Shown here one piece after another: positions 45,544-54,972 of a stretch of DNA of 64,000 nucleotides. The translations under genes were made by a program, and so were the position numbers. Below the pieces are notes generated by a model that was not told the DNA's origin, ran no database searches, and worked only from the letters and a program-made list of their open reading frames with translations. How positions within the stretch are numbered: position 1 is the first letter of the stretch; every line of letters starts with the position of its first letter. This DNA comes from Pseudoxanthomonas sp. JBR18 (lineage in GTDB: Bacteria; Pseudomonadota; Gammaproteobacteria; Xanthomonadales; Xanthomonadaceae): assembly GCF_028198165.1 (NCBI RefSeq), contig NZ_CP116339.1:3789001-3853000 (forward strand). The letters are read 5' to 3'.

Positions 45544-47059
45544 TCTCGGCACCAGTTTCCTGGCCAGCGTCGAACGCAATCCCAAGGCCCTCGCCATCGT
45601 CGACGGCGATACCCGCCTGAGCTACGAGGCGTGGTACCACGCCATCTCGTCCGTCGTGGCCGCGCTGGACGCGGCGGGCGTCAAGCACGGCGATCACGTG
45701 GTCAGCGTGCTGCGCAACCGCTGGGAAGCGGCGACGCTGCACTGGGCCTGCCAGTTCGCCGGTGTCATCCTCACCCCGCTCAACTGGCGCGCAACGGCCG
45801 AGGACGTGGGTTTCTGTGTGCACGACGCCGAGGCGCGCGTCATCGTCTATGAAGACGCGCCTTCAAAGTCGATTGCCGCCGCCGGCCTGGACGAATCGGT
45901 GCTGCATGTGACCCTGGACATCGATCGGCCGGGCGCGCAGCGCTTCGCCGATTGGCTGGAGCTGGATGCGCCGCCGGCCCCGCCGCGTGCCAGTGCCGAC
46001 GATTGGTCGCTGATGCTCTACACCTCGGGCACCACGTCCAAGCCCAAGGGCGTGCCGCGCCGGCACCGCGCCGAGCGCGCCGCGGCCATCGCCCACGTCG
46101 CTCAGAACCTCTATGGCAACGGCGAGCGCACGCTGGGCGTGATGCCGCTGTATCACACGATGGGCGTGCGCTCGTTGCTGGCCAGCTCGATCACCAATGG
46201 CGTCTTTGTGTGCCTGCCCAAGTTCGACGCGGCCGGTGCGCTGAAGCTGATCGCCAAGGAAAAGATCGACAACCTGTACCTGGTGCCGACGCTGTACCAC
46301 GATCTTGTGCACCACCCGAGTTTTGCCGACACCGACGTAGCCTCGGTCCGCAAGCTGGGTTATGCAGGTGCCTCGATGACCGATGGCTTGTTGCGGAAGC
46401 TGGACCAGGCCTTCAGGCCCGACCTGTTCGTCAATCACTATGGTTCCTCGGAGGTCTATACCTTCACCATCGAGGACGACGCGGCCGGCAAGCCGGGCAG
46501 CGCCGGACGCTCAGGCATCAACCAGATGATCCGGGTGGTCAAGCTGGAGGCGACCTCGGGCGACGAGCGCGCCGCGGTCAACGAGGAAGGCCAGATCGTC
46601 GCGCTGCTGGCCGGCGACGAGGCCTTCGAGGGCTACTGGCGCCGCCCGGATGCCGATGCAAAATCGCTGCGCGACGGCTGGTATTTCACCGGCGACACCG
46701 GCTATGTCGACGAGGAGGGCGATTTGTTCGTCACCGGCCGCGTCGACGACATGATCATCTCTGGTGGCGAAAACGTCTCGCCGGTGGAGATCGAGAGCCA
46801 TCTCTCGCTGCATCCCAAGGTCGACGAGGTGGCCGTGGTTGGCCTGCCCGACGAGCGCTGGGGCAGTGTGGTCACCGCCTTCATCAAGGCCAGCGCTCCG
46901 GTCACCCAGGAAGAGCTCGACGCCTGGTGCCGCGACTCAAAACTGGCCAACTTCAAGCGTCCGCGCCGCTTCGTGTTCGTACAGGACATCCCCAAATCGC
47001 CGGTCGGCAAGCTGCTGCGCCGCAAGCTCACCGCGGGCGAATACGCTCCGGCCCCTTGA
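45536..47059 (+). CDS. hmfD: Acyl-CoA synthetase, probable 2-furoyl-CoA synthetase
   Basis: 507 residues of the AMP-forming adenylate superfamily. P-loop-like LMLYTSGTTSKPKGVPR, acyl pocket region YGSSEVYTF, hinge YFTGDTGYVDEEG...TGRVDDMIISGGENV, and the C-terminal catalytic lysine in KSPVGKLLRRKL. It activates a carboxylate with ATP and CoA. Its place between the molybdenum hydroxylase and an enoyl-CoA hydratase-like hydrolase matches HmfD of furoate degradation. A benzoate-type ligase would be the alternative if the molybdenum enzyme were a benzoyl-CoA-type reductase. Confidence 0.85.
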   Translation: MLDLGTSFLASVERNPKALAIVDGDTRLSYEAWYHAISSVVAALDAAGVKHGDHVVSVLRNRWEAATLHWACQFAGVILTPLNWRATAEDVGFCVHDAEARVIVYEDAPSKSIAAAGLDESVLHVTLDIDRPGAQRFADWLELDAPPAPPRASADDWSLMLYTSGTTSKPKGVPRRHRAERAAAIAHVAQNLYGNGERTLGVMPLYHTMGVRSLLASSITNGVFVCLPKFDAAGALKLIAKEKIDNLYLVPTLYHDLVHHPSFADTDVASVRKLGYAGASMTDGLLRKLDQAFRPDLFVNHYGSSEVYTFTIEDDAAGKPGSAGRSGINQMIRVVKLEATSGDERAAVNEEGQIVALLAGDEAFEGYWRRPDADAKSLRDGWYFTGDTGYVDEEGDLFVTGRVDDMIISGGENVSPVEIESHLSLHPKVDEVAVVGLPDERWGSVVTAFIKASAPVTQEELDAWCRDSKLANFKRPRRFVFVQDIPKSPVGKLLRRKLTAGEYAPAP

Positions 47060-47095
47060 GCCGTTACCTTTCACGTTCCCACAAGGCAGAACCCC

Positions 47096-47881
47096 ATGTC
47101 CAAGACCACCGAAACCCACGACGGCTTCCGCATCGAAGTCGACGCCGACGCTCAGCGCGGCGACATCGTGCTGGAACGCGCGCCGTTCAACACGATCAGC
47201 ATGGAGCAGCGCGACGCGCTGCGCTTGGCATTCGAGCAGCTCGATGCCGATGACCGCGTGCGCGTGATCGTGCTGCGCGCCGAAGGCGAGCACTTCTCCT
47301 CCGGCGGCTACATCATGGGTTTCCTTGAAGCTTCGCCCGAACACGTCTCGCATCTGGCCTGGAACATTGCCGCCCCCGCGCGCGCCAAGAAGCCGGTGAT
47401 CGCGGCCAACCGTGGCTACACCTTCGGCGTGGGCTTTGAGATCTCGCTGGCCTGCGATTTCCGCATCGTCTCCGAGACGGTCGAATACGCGCTGCCCGAG
47501 CAGAAGCTCGGCCAGATCCCGGGGTCGGGCGGTTCGGCGCGCTTGCAGAAGATCGTCGGTATCACCCGCACCAAGGACATCGTCATGCGCTCCAAGCGCA
47601 TCAAGGCGCAACAGGCCTATGACTGGGGCATCGCCACTGAACTGGTCGCCGATAGCGAGTTGGAGGCTGCCACCGACGCGCTGGTCAAGGAGCTGGTCGG
47701 CTTCTCGCCACTGGCCCAGCGCACCGCCAAAAAGCTACTCAACGATACCGAAGATTCTTCGCTGTCCATCGCCATCGAGCTGGAAGGTCACTGCTATAGC
47801 CGCCTGCGCAGCTCGGACGATTTCCGCGAAGGCGTCGAGGCGTTCCACGCCAAGCGCAAGCCGAATTTCCAGGGTAGCTGA
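47096..47881 (+). CDS. hmfE: Enoyl-CoA hydratase/isomerase family protein, probable 2-oxoglutaroyl-CoA hydrolase
   Basis: 261 residues of the crotonase fold. Oxyanion-hole segments are EHFSSGGYIMGF and NRGYTFGVGFEISLACDFRI; EQKLGQIPGSGGSARL follows at the usual second catalytic position. HmfE-type members hydrolyse the CoA thioester of 2-oxoglutaroyl-CoA formed after ring hydroxylation and opening, giving 2-oxoglutarate for the TCA cycle. It is the last gene before a strong terminator. Without context it would be called only a crotonase-family protein. Confidence 0.82.
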   Translation: MSKTTETHDGFRIEVDADAQRGDIVLERAPFNTISMEQRDALRLAFEQLDADDRVRVIVLRAEGEHFSSGGYIMGFLEASPEHVSHLAWNIAAPARAKKPVIAANRGYTFGVGFEISLACDFRIVSETVEYALPEQKLGQIPGSGGSARLQKIVGITRTKDIVMRSKRIKAQQAYDWGIATELVADSELEAATDALVKELVGFSPLAQRTAKKLLNDTEDSSLSIAIELEGHCYSRLRSSDDFREGVEAFHAKRKPNFQGS

Positions 47882-47929
47882 TCGCTTCGCCCGCCAGGCG
47901 CGACCGCGCATGCGCGCCGCGCCGTCGTC

Positions 47930-47960
47930 CCACGCGCGTGCGGCGCGCGTGGATTTTTTT
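47930..47960 (+). terminator. Rho-independent terminator after hmfE
   Basis: Perfect 8-bp stem CCACGCGC/GCGCGTGG (47930-47937 and 47945-47952) with a 7-base loop, followed by A and seven T. It ends the hmfABCDE transcript 48 bases after the stop, so hmfH probably has its own promoter or depends on read-through. Confidence 0.8.
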
Positions 47961-48002
47961 CCAGGCCTGCGCCGCGTGGCGCGGGCCGCGGAGGGGAGTG
48001 CG

Positions 48003-49694
48003 ATGACGCAGGTGTTCGATGAGGTGATCGTCGGCGGTGGTTCGGCGGGCTGCGTGCTTGCCAACCGGCTTTCTGCCGATCCCTCCCGACGCGTGCTACT
48101 GGTCGAGGCCGGCGTCGACACGCCGCCGGGCAACGTGCCTGCGGCGCTGCTCGACAGCTATCCGATGGCGCTGTTTCACGGAGCGCGTTATATCTGGCCG
48201 GGCCTGTCGGCCTCGACCACGCGCACCTCGGAAGGCCGCACCTTGTCGCGCGCCTATGAACAGGCCCGGGTGATGGGCGGCGGCTCGTCCATCAACGTGC
48301 AGGCGGCCAACCGCGGTCTGCCGCGCGATTACGACACCTGGGCCGCGCTGGGCGCCAAGGGATGGGACTGGAGTGGCGTGCTGCCTTACTTCCGCCGGCT
48401 CGAACGCGATCTCGACTGCAACGGCCCGTTGCATGGCGCTGAAGGCCCCATCCCGATCCGGCGGATCAAGCCTCAGGATTTCCCGCCCTATGCCGTGGCG
48501 GTGACCCAGGCGCTGTCGGCCAGCGGACTGTCGATGCGCCTGGACCAGAACGGCGACTTCGACGACGGCCTGTTCCCGCCAGCGTTCTCCAACGAACACG
48601 ACCGGCGCGTCTCCAGCGCGATGGGGTACCTCGACGCGGGTGTACGCGCGCGCCACAACCTGGAGATCCGCGCCAACGCACGCGTGGTCGGCCTGAGGTT
48701 TGAAGGCCGTCGCGTGGTCGGCGTCGAGCTGGAGCGCGCCGGCGCGCGCGAGGTGGTGCGGGCAGGGCGGGTCAGCCTTACCGCCGGCGCGCTACAGTCG
48801 CCCGCGCTGCTGATGCGTGCCGGCATCGGGGAAGGCAGGACGCTGGCGGCTCTGGGAATCGACGTCGTTGCCGATCGCCCAGGCGTCGGCCGCAATCTGC
48901 ATGATCATCCCGCGCTGACGCTGTGCCAGTACCTGCCGCGTGCGCTGCGGCTGCCGGCCAGCTACCGCCGCGCCAGCTTCGTCGCCATGCGCTACAGCTC
49001 CGGCATTGAGGGCGGAACCGCATCTGACATGTATCTGACTGCATCGGCCCGCGCCGGTTGGCATGCGCTGGGCCAGCGCCTGAGCTTGTTGTTCCTGTGG
49101 TGCAACCAGCCGCAGTCGCAGGGCAGCGTGCAGCTGGTGTCGGCTTCGCCCGATGACTATCCCAGGGTCGATCTGAACCTGCTGTCCGCGCCGGCCGATC
49201 TGCAACGGATGATGCACGGCGTGCGCCAGCTGGTACGCCTGGCGGTGTGCGAGGCGCTCAATCCCAGCCTCGACGACCTGTTCCCGGCCGGCTTCACGCC
49301 CGCCATCAAGAAGCTCAGTGCGGTCACGCGTCGCAATGCGCTGCTGACGCAGGTGCTGGGGGCGATTTTGGATGTGCCGGCGGGGCTGCGTGGGCCGGTG
49401 TTGCGGCGCTTCATGAACGGTGGGCGGTCGATGGCGGCGGTGCTGGCCGATGATGCGCAGTTGGAGGCGTTCGTGCGCGCCAACGTGTTCGGCGTGTGGC
49501 ACGCCAGTGGGACCTGCCGGATGGGGCAGGCGGGCGACCCGGAGGCGGTGGTGGATCATGCTGGCCGGGTGATCGGAATGGAGAACCTCTATGTGGCCGA
49601 TGCATCGGTGATGCCGCGACTGCCATCGGCCAATACCAATATTCCGACGATCATGATTGCGGAGAAGATCGCGGAAGGGATGCTGCGGGCTTGA
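48003..49694 (+). CDS. hmfH: GMC-family oxidoreductase, probable HMF/furfural oxidase
   Basis: 563 residues from ATG 48003 (GAGGGGAG just upstream). N-terminal FAD motif VIVGGGSAGCVLANRLS, GMC signature 1 region ARVMGGGSSINVQAANRG, signature 2 TAGALQSPALLMRAGIG, and active-site His in FGVWHASGTCRMG plus the closing NTNIPTIMIAEKIAE. FAD enzymes of this kind oxidise alcohols and hydrated aldehydes with oxygen or another acceptor. Next to hmfABCDE it matches HmfH, which converts 5-hydroxymethylfurfural stepwise toward furandicarboxylate. Choline dehydrogenase-like activity is the generic alternative. Confidence 0.82.
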   Translation: MTQVFDEVIVGGGSAGCVLANRLSADPSRRVLLVEAGVDTPPGNVPAALLDSYPMALFHGARYIWPGLSASTTRTSEGRTLSRAYEQARVMGGGSSINVQAANRGLPRDYDTWAALGAKGWDWSGVLPYFRRLERDLDCNGPLHGAEGPIPIRRIKPQDFPPYAVAVTQALSASGLSMRLDQNGDFDDGLFPPAFSNEHDRRVSSAMGYLDAGVRARHNLEIRANARVVGLRFEGRRVVGVELERAGAREVVRAGRVSLTAGALQSPALLMRAGIGEGRTLAALGIDVVADRPGVGRNLHDHPALTLCQYLPRALRLPASYRRASFVAMRYSSGIEGGTASDMYLTASARAGWHALGQRLSLLFLWCNQPQSQGSVQLVSASPDDYPRVDLNLLSAPADLQRMMHGVRQLVRLAVCEALNPSLDDLFPAGFTPAIKKLSAVTRRNALLTQVLGAILDVPAGLRGPVLRRFMNGGRSMAAVLADDAQLEAFVRANVFGVWHASGTCRMGQAGDPEAVVDHAGRVIGMENLYVADASVMPRLPSANTNIPTIMIAEKIAEGMLRA

Positions 49695-50027
49695 TGCTTG
49701 TCACGTCTAGCTCGGCATGGCATTTGGGTGTTGGATGGTCGTTTGCTTCGCCTTCTTCTGAGCGTTACGTGCGATGCAGGCGCAGGTCAAAGGCAAGATC
49801 AAGGGCTTTCGGGCCGCGAAGCGGCACGAAAGCCTTTGCTCTTAGCCAACAACCCAAACAAAGGTGAAAAGCGTAGGTCACACGGCCGAAGCCGCGCGAC
49901 AGCCTTCGCACTGAGAACGTCGGCAGCAAAAGCCAGGGAACTGCGGGCTCATCGAGGTGACGAACGCCCATCGCCAACACCCGCAAGCAGCGCCAATCAC
50001 CACGTCACGGCAACCAACACGTGACCG
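49695..50027. other. Convergent intergenic region with hairpin
   Basis: About 330 bases between convergent hmfH and hmfG. The clear element is a hairpin at 49804-49834: GGCTTTCG pairs with CGAAAGCC, then after one mismatch GCCGC pairs with GCGGC around GAA. It may end transcription from both sides. No gene is seen. Confidence 0.55.
49804..49834. terminator. Large hairpin between convergent hmfH and hmfG
   Basis: A 31-base stem-loop (8 bp, one mismatch, 5 bp, GAA loop) flanked by AAG and TTT. Sited midway between two convergent operons, it is a plausible bidirectional terminator. An intergenic repeat element is the alternative. Confidence 0.5.
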
Positions 50028-50636
50028 CTAGTTCTCCTCGCTCACCGCGACATCCACTCCCTGCCGCCACCGCTTCACCGTCCCCGTCTCAATCTCGAAC
50101 AGATCCAATACCCGGCCGACGGTGTGGTCGACCATCTCATCGATCGACGACGGCCGCGCGTAGAACGCTGGCACCGGCGGGGCGATGATCGCGCCCATCT
50201 CCGACAGCTGGGTCATGCTGCGCAGGTGGCCGGTGTGCAGCGGCGTCTCGCGCACCATCAGGACCAGGCGGCGGCGCTCCTTGAGCACCACGTCGGCGGC
50301 GCGGGTCAGCAGGCTGGAGGTCACGCCGGTGGCGATCTCGGACATCGAACGCATCGAGCACGGGGCGATGATCATGCCGCGCGTGCGGAACGAGCCCGAC
50401 GAGATGCCCGCGGCGATGTCGTGATGCGCGTGGACCTGCGTGGCCAGCGCCTTGACGTCGGCAATCTTCAGGTCGGTCTCGTGGGCGATGGTGATCTCGG
50501 CGGACTTGGACATCACCAGGTGCGAGGGAATCTGCAGGGCCTTGAGCATTTCCAGCAGGCGCACGCCGTAGATCACGCCACTGGCGCCGGAGATGCCGAC
50601 AATCATCGGCGGATTCTGGTGCGGGTCTGCACGCAT
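50028..50636 (-). CDS. hmfG: UbiX-type flavin prenyltransferase
   Basis: 202 residues from ATG 50636, preferred because AGGAG lies eight bases upstream; ATG 50660 overlaps the aldehyde dehydrogenase stop. Flavoprotein pattern: VGISGASGVIYGVRLLE at the N-terminus, MSKSAE, FRTRGMIIAPCSMRSMSEIATG, and VLMVRETPLHTGHLR. It makes prenylated FMN, the cofactor UbiD enzymes need. The partner is HmfF, encoded 4.3 kb away on the other strand in the same island. A housekeeping UbiX for ubiquinone is less likely given the co-transcribed dehydrogenase. Confidence 0.9.
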   Translation of the reverse strand: MRADPHQNPPMIVGISGASGVIYGVRLLEMLKALQIPSHLVMSKSAEITIAHETDLKIADVKALATQVHAHHDIAAGISSGSFRTRGMIIAPCSMRSMSEIATGVTSSLLTRAADVVLKERRRLVLMVRETPLHTGHLRSMTQLSEMGAIIAPPVPAFYARPSSIDEMVDHTVGRVLDLFEIETGTVKRWRQGVDVAVSEEN

Positions 50637-50659
50637 CGGGTTTTCTCCTGAGTCGGCCA

Positions 50660-52117
50660 TTACAGGCCGGTGCCGGCCACGCCCGGCGCCTGGTAGATGT
50701 GCTTGAGTTCGGTGAAGTCGGCCAGCGCGTCGTAGCCATGCAGGCGGCCCAGGCCGCTCTGTCGATAGCCGCCGGTTTCCACCTCGGCCAGCAGCTTGTT
50801 GTGCTCGTTGATCCACACCGTACCGTTGCGCAGCGCACGCGCCACGCGCAGGGCACGCGCGCCGTCGTGGGTCCACACGCTGGCCGACAAGCCGAACACC
50901 GTATGGTTGGCCCGCGCAATCGCCTCGGCTTCGTCCTCGAAGGATTCCAGCACCAGGAAGGGTCCGAAGATCTCCTCCTGAACGAAATCCGCGCTGCTGT
51001 CGCGGTGATACACCAGCGAGGGCTTGAAGAACGCACCGGCGGCCAGCGCGCCGTCGGGCACGCCGCCGCGCAGCAGCACTTCGTCGGCGTGCTCGCAGGC
51101 CTTGGCGACCTGTGCGGCGACGGTGTCGCGCGAGCGGCGATCGATCAACGGGCCCACCTGCGTGGCCGGATCGATGCCCGGGCCGAGGCGTAGGGCGTCG
51201 AGCGCGCCGGCCAGGGCCTGCTTCATTTCCGCCAGCTTGCTTGCATGCACCAGCACGCGACGCGCGGCGGTGCACTGCTGGCCGGAGATGATGGTGGCGG
51301 CCGCGGCGAGCTTGGGCGCGACCGCGTTCAAGTCCGCGTCGGGGAACACCAGGCAGGCCGAGTTGCCGCCCAGTTCCAGCGAGAGTTTCTTCATGCTGTC
51401 GGCTGCGTTGCGCATGATGGTCTTGCCCACCGCGGTCGAGCCGGTGAAGCAGATCACGTCGACGTTGTGCGAGGTCGCCAGCAGCGAGGCGCCGGCGCTG
51501 CCGGCCTCGCTGAAGACGTTGACCACCCCGGCCGGCAGCTGCGGATGCTGCAGCAGCGGGGCGAGGATCGCGGCATTGAACAGCGTGGTCTGCGCGGCCG
51601 GCTTGACCACCACCGTGCAGCCGGCGGCCAGCGCCGGGCCAAGCGCGCGAACCAGCAGCACCGCCGGCGCATTCCACGGCACGATGATGCCGGCCACGCC
51701 GGCCGGCTCGCGCAGCACCGTGGAGAGCACGCCGGGCTCGGGCTCCAGCACATGGCCGGGGATGTGACGGGCCAGGCCGCCGTAGTACTCCACTTCGGAG
51801 ATCGCCCCGGCCACTTCGCCGCGCGATTGGGCGATGACCTTACCGTTCTCATGGGTCAGCAATTCGGCGAGTTCACCGGCACGCGCCTGCAGCGCAGCGG
51901 CCCAGTCCAGCAGCACGCGCTGGCGCAGACGCGGCGAGGCGGCCCAGGCGCTGTGGTCGAACGCGCGCCGCGCCGCGTTGATCGCGGCCTGCGCTTCGGC
52001 GGTGCCGCCATCGGCGTACTGGCCGAGGACCGCGCCGTTGGCCGGGTCTTCGCTGGGGAGGGAGACGGTGCCGACGGCGGTGCCGTCGATCCAGTGCTTG
52101 GCGGGAAAACGGGTCAC
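50660..52117 (-). CDS. Aldehyde dehydrogenase (furfural/aryl-aldehyde type)
   Basis: 485 residues from GTG 52117 (AGGA eight bases upstream); the frame runs to 52297 but that part is arginine-rich noise. ALDH family pattern: IVPWNAPAVLL, FTGSTAVGK (NAD loop), LELGGNSA (general-base Glu), and the catalytic Cys in SGQQCTAAR. It oxidises an aldehyde to the acid with NAD(P)+. Between LysR and hmfG, it probably converts furfural or HMF-derived aldehydes, and also the product of the ThDP enzyme, to the carboxylate. Benzaldehyde or vanillin dehydrogenase are close alternatives. Confidence 0.88.
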   Translation of the reverse strand: MTRFPAKHWIDGTAVGTVSLPSEDPANGAVLGQYADGGTAEAQAAINAARRAFDHSAWAASPRLRQRVLLDWAAALQARAGELAELLTHENGKVIAQSRGEVAGAISEVEYYGGLARHIPGHVLEPEPGVLSTVLREPAGVAGIIVPWNAPAVLLVRALGPALAAGCTVVVKPAAQTTLFNAAILAPLLQHPQLPAGVVNVFSEAGSAGASLLATSHNVDVICFTGSTAVGKTIMRNAADSMKKLSLELGGNSACLVFPDADLNAVAPKLAAAATIISGQQCTAARRVLVHASKLAEMKQALAGALDALRLGPGIDPATQVGPLIDRRSRDTVAAQVAKACEHADEVLLRGGVPDGALAAGAFFKPSLVYHRDSSADFVQEEIFGPFLVLESFEDEAEAIARANHTVFGLSASVWTHDGARALRVARALRNGTVWINEHNKLLAEVETGGYRQSGLGRLHGYDALADFTELKHIYQAPGVAGTGL

Positions 52118-52341
52118 GGAGGCGGTCCTGTGTGCGTGGCGCACGACGATCCGGACGCGTCGGTGGCAGGACGCCTGGTGCGTAACGGCAACGGCCCGCG
52201 GCCGCGTCGATGCACGCTGCATCCCACCGCGCCTCCCGACCGCCGCGCCCCGAGGAATCGAAGTTCGGCGGCGGCACGCCCGCGGATGGCGCGCCACTCC
52301 CAGAGGCGACGCTAGCGCGGCACTATCATCAAGTCTAATAA

Positions 52342-53280
52342 TCAGTCCTTATCTTTTTTATCAGATGATCTGATGAGAATCGGCTCCAGCGATGCGCGAG
52401 TGTCGTGCAGCGCATCGCGCAGGCGCTCGACCAGCAGCGTGGCTGCCGGACCCAACGGGTGACGCGCCTGGTGGATGACCACCAAGTGGCGGGTGATGCG
52501 GGAGCGACCGATCGAGTAACCGACCAGGGAGCCGTCCAGCAGCTGCCGGTGCACGGCGATGCTGGGCAGTACGGTGAACCAGTCGCTGCGTGCGACCAGG
52601 TCGGCGATCGAGTCGGTCGAGTCGATCTCCAGTTGCGGTTCCAGTTCGACCGTGAGACCGGCCATATGGCGCTCCAGTTCGGCGCGCAGGCCGTGGCGCT
52701 TGGACGGCAGCACCAGCTTCAGCGCGGTCACGTCGCCGAGCGAGCGGATCGGCGGCGGCACGTTGCCGCGCGCGCCGACCAGGACCATCTCTTCTTCCAG
52801 CAACGGGATCATCTCCAGGCCCAGGCGCCGCGCCGGCCGGTTGATCACCGCCAGGTCCAGGCGCCCCGTGTTGACCCACTCGATGAAAGTCTGCGAATAA
52901 CCATCGGCGATGGAGATGCGCACCTCGGGATAGTCGGCCGAGTAGGCCATCAGCACCGCGGGGATCACGCTGCGCGTGACCGAGGACAGCACGCCGATGG
53001 ACACCTCGCCCGAGACCGTGCCGGACAGGTTGGCCATATGCGTCATCGCAGCGGCCAGGTCGCGCTGGATCGGCGTCACCAGCCGATGCAGGGTGCGGCC
53101 GGCCGCGGTCGGCACCATGCGTTTGGGCGTGCGCTCGAACAGTTTCTGTTCCAGCTCCCGCTCCAGCTTGGCGATCTGCATCGACAGCGCAGGCTGGACC
53201 ACGTTCATGCGCTGGGCCGCGCGCGTGACGCTGCCTTCTTCGTACAGCGCCAGGAAGTAGTTGATCTGCCGCAGGTCCAT
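52342..53280 (-). CDS. LysR-family regulator of the furan island
   Basis: 312 residues from ATG 53280 with GGGAGGGG upstream. N-terminal helix-turn-helix over residues about 3-62 (LRQINYFLALYEEGSVTRAAQ, then MNVVQPALSMQIAKLE), followed by the periplasmic-binding-like effector domain. It is divergent from the MFS-hmfF-porin operon and precedes the aldehyde dehydrogenase and hmfG genes on the same strand, the usual layout for an activator responding to a pathway acid. The inducer, perhaps furoate or furandicarboxylate, is inferred. Confidence 0.9.
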   Translation of the reverse strand: MDLRQINYFLALYEEGSVTRAAQRMNVVQPALSMQIAKLERELEQKLFERTPKRMVPTAAGRTLHRLVTPIQRDLAAAMTHMANLSGTVSGEVSIGVLSSVTRSVIPAVLMAYSADYPEVRISIADGYSQTFIEWVNTGRLDLAVINRPARRLGLEMIPLLEEEMVLVGARGNVPPPIRSLGDVTALKLVLPSKRHGLRAELERHMAGLTVELEPQLEIDSTDSIADLVARSDWFTVLPSIAVHRQLLDGSLVGYSIGRSRITRHLVVIHQARHPLGPAATLLVERLRDALHDTRASLEPILIRSSDKKDKD

Positions 53281-53493
53281 CGCCCCCTCCCGGGATGAAG
53301 TCAGAAAATTTGATGGATCATATCTAAATTCATTATTTGGAATTATCGATTGCCTGGGCGAGGCTGCGGCCATTGCCCCTTCCGGGGTGCGCCCGTCGGG
53401 CAGGCCAACGCCGCAAGGCGCGATGCCCATGCGGCCTTGGCCGCGCACGGCTACAACTTGAGCAACGTTCATCCATTTCCGAGGAGGGGAAAC
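53281..53493. promoter_or_regulatory. Divergent lysR/MFS promoter region
   Basis: 213 bases with a markedly AT-rich core (about 53305-53350) in GC-rich surroundings. TGGATCAT at 53314-53321 also occurs in the promoter region at 36557. TGAT-GG-ATCA (53311-53320) forms a short inverted repeat fitting a LysR T-N11-A type site. Exact promoters are not resolved. Confidence 0.5.
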
Positions 53494-54843
53494 ATGAGCG
53501 GAACCATGACCTCGCCAGGCGGGGCGGCGGAGGCGGCTGCGCCCATTCCACCGCGCAAGGTGCTGCTCGCAGCATTTGCTTCCACCTTCGGGTGGGCGCT
53601 CGACCTGTTCGACCTGTTTCTGCTGCTGTATGTCGCCCCGATCGTGGGCCGGCTGTTCTTCCCCTCGCATACGCCCACGCTGTCGCTGGCGGCGGTCTAC
53701 GCCTCTTTCGCGGTGGCGCTGCTGGTGCGTCCGCTGGGCTCGGCCGTGTTCGGTGCCTATGCCGACCGCAAGGGCCGCAAGATCGCGCTGATGGTGGCAA
53801 TGGTCGGCGTCGGCCTGGCCACCGCCGCCTTCGGCGTGCTACCGACCATCGAGCAAGTCGGATACCTGGCGCCGGTGCTGTTCCTGGCCCTGCGCGTGGT
53901 GCAAGGCCTGTTTGTCGGCGGCATCGTGGCTTCCACCCACACCATCGGCACCGAATCGATCCCACCGCAGTACCGCGGCCTGGTGTCCGGCCTGGTCGGC
54001 GGAGCCGGCGCGGGAATCGGCGCGCTGATGGCCTCGGTCGCGTACTTCGTGCTGTCGGGCATCTTTCCCGATGCGCAGTTCGATCAATGGGGCTGGCGCT
54101 TCATGTTCTTCACCGGCCTGATCAGCACGGCCTTCGGCCTGATCATGTTCAAGTTTCTGGAGGAATCTCCGGTCTGGAAGCAGCTGCAGGAGGCCAAGGT
54201 CAGCGGCAAGGTCGCGGCGGCACCCAAGCTCTCGCCGGTGCGCCGCGTGTTCGGCCGTGAATACCGCAAGATCATGCTGGTCAACCTGCTGATCACCTTC
54301 GGTGGCGGCGCCACCTACTACCTGACCTCCGGCTATCTGCCGACGCTGCTCAACCTGGTCGCCAAGGTGCCGCACGGGCAGAGCTCGCACATCCTGATGT
54401 GGGGCTCGGTGGCAGTGATCGTCAGCTCGCTGTGCTTCGGTTGGCTCAGCGACAAGGTCGGCCGTAAACCGAGCTTCCTGGTCGCCGGCCTGGCCGCGAT
54501 GGTCTGCCTGCCGCTGCTGTTCCATGGCGTCAGCGGTGTAGCCGGATCGGTCGACAGGGTGCTGCTGTACGCGGTGGCGATCTCGCTGATCGGCGGCGCG
54601 GCGATCGCGCCGATCATGATCTTCCTCAACGAGCGCTTCTCCACCGATCTGCGTGCCAGCGGCACCGGCTTGAGCTGGAACATCGGTTTCGCGCTGGGCG
54701 GCACCATGCCGACCTTCGTCTCCCTCGCCAGCGCCACGCCTGAGCAGATCCCGACTGTGCTGGCGGTGTTCACCGGCGTGATCGGGCTGATCTACCTGAT
54801 CGGCGCGGTGGTCATTCCCGAAACGCGCGGCAAGACGCTCTGA
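53494..54843 (+). CDS. MFS transporter, aromatic/furan acid:H+ symporter type
   Basis: 449 residues from ATG 53494 (GAGGAGGGG upstream). Twelve membrane segments are expected. The signature between helices 2 and 3 is ADRKGRKIALM, repeated as SDKVGRKPSFL in the second half, and TIGTESIPPQYRG lies in the 4-5 region, all typical of the metabolite:H+ symporter family. It heads the operon with hmfF and the porin, so import of furandicarboxylate or furoate across the inner membrane is likely. Confidence 0.9.
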   Translation: MSGTMTSPGGAAEAAAPIPPRKVLLAAFASTFGWALDLFDLFLLLYVAPIVGRLFFPSHTPTLSLAAVYASFAVALLVRPLGSAVFGAYADRKGRKIALMVAMVGVGLATAAFGVLPTIEQVGYLAPVLFLALRVVQGLFVGGIVASTHTIGTESIPPQYRGLVSGLVGGAGAGIGALMASVAYFVLSGIFPDAQFDQWGWRFMFFTGLISTAFGLIMFKFLEESPVWKQLQEAKVSGKVAAAPKLSPVRRVFGREYRKIMLVNLLITFGGGATYYLTSGYLPTLLNLVAKVPHGQSSHILMWGSVAVIVSSLCFGWLSDKVGRKPSFLVAGLAAMVCLPLLFHGVSGVAGSVDRVLLYAVAISLIGGAAIAPIMIFLNERFSTDLRASGTGLSWNIGFALGGTMPTFVSLASATPEQIPTVLAVFTGVIGLIYLIGAVVIPETRGKTL

Positions 54844-54972
54844 CGCCGCAGGATCGCGCGGCGCATGGCGTCCGGGCGATCCCCCTGCAATTTCCCGCCG
54901 GCACAGGGGCGTGCCGGTGTTCACACACCACGTGCGCAGTCCCTGGCGCGCGGCAGAACGATGGAGTCAACC

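Noticed and set aside
49804..49834. Hairpin as a small RNA gene
   Set aside because: No promoter seen; its place between convergent operons is explained by a terminator.
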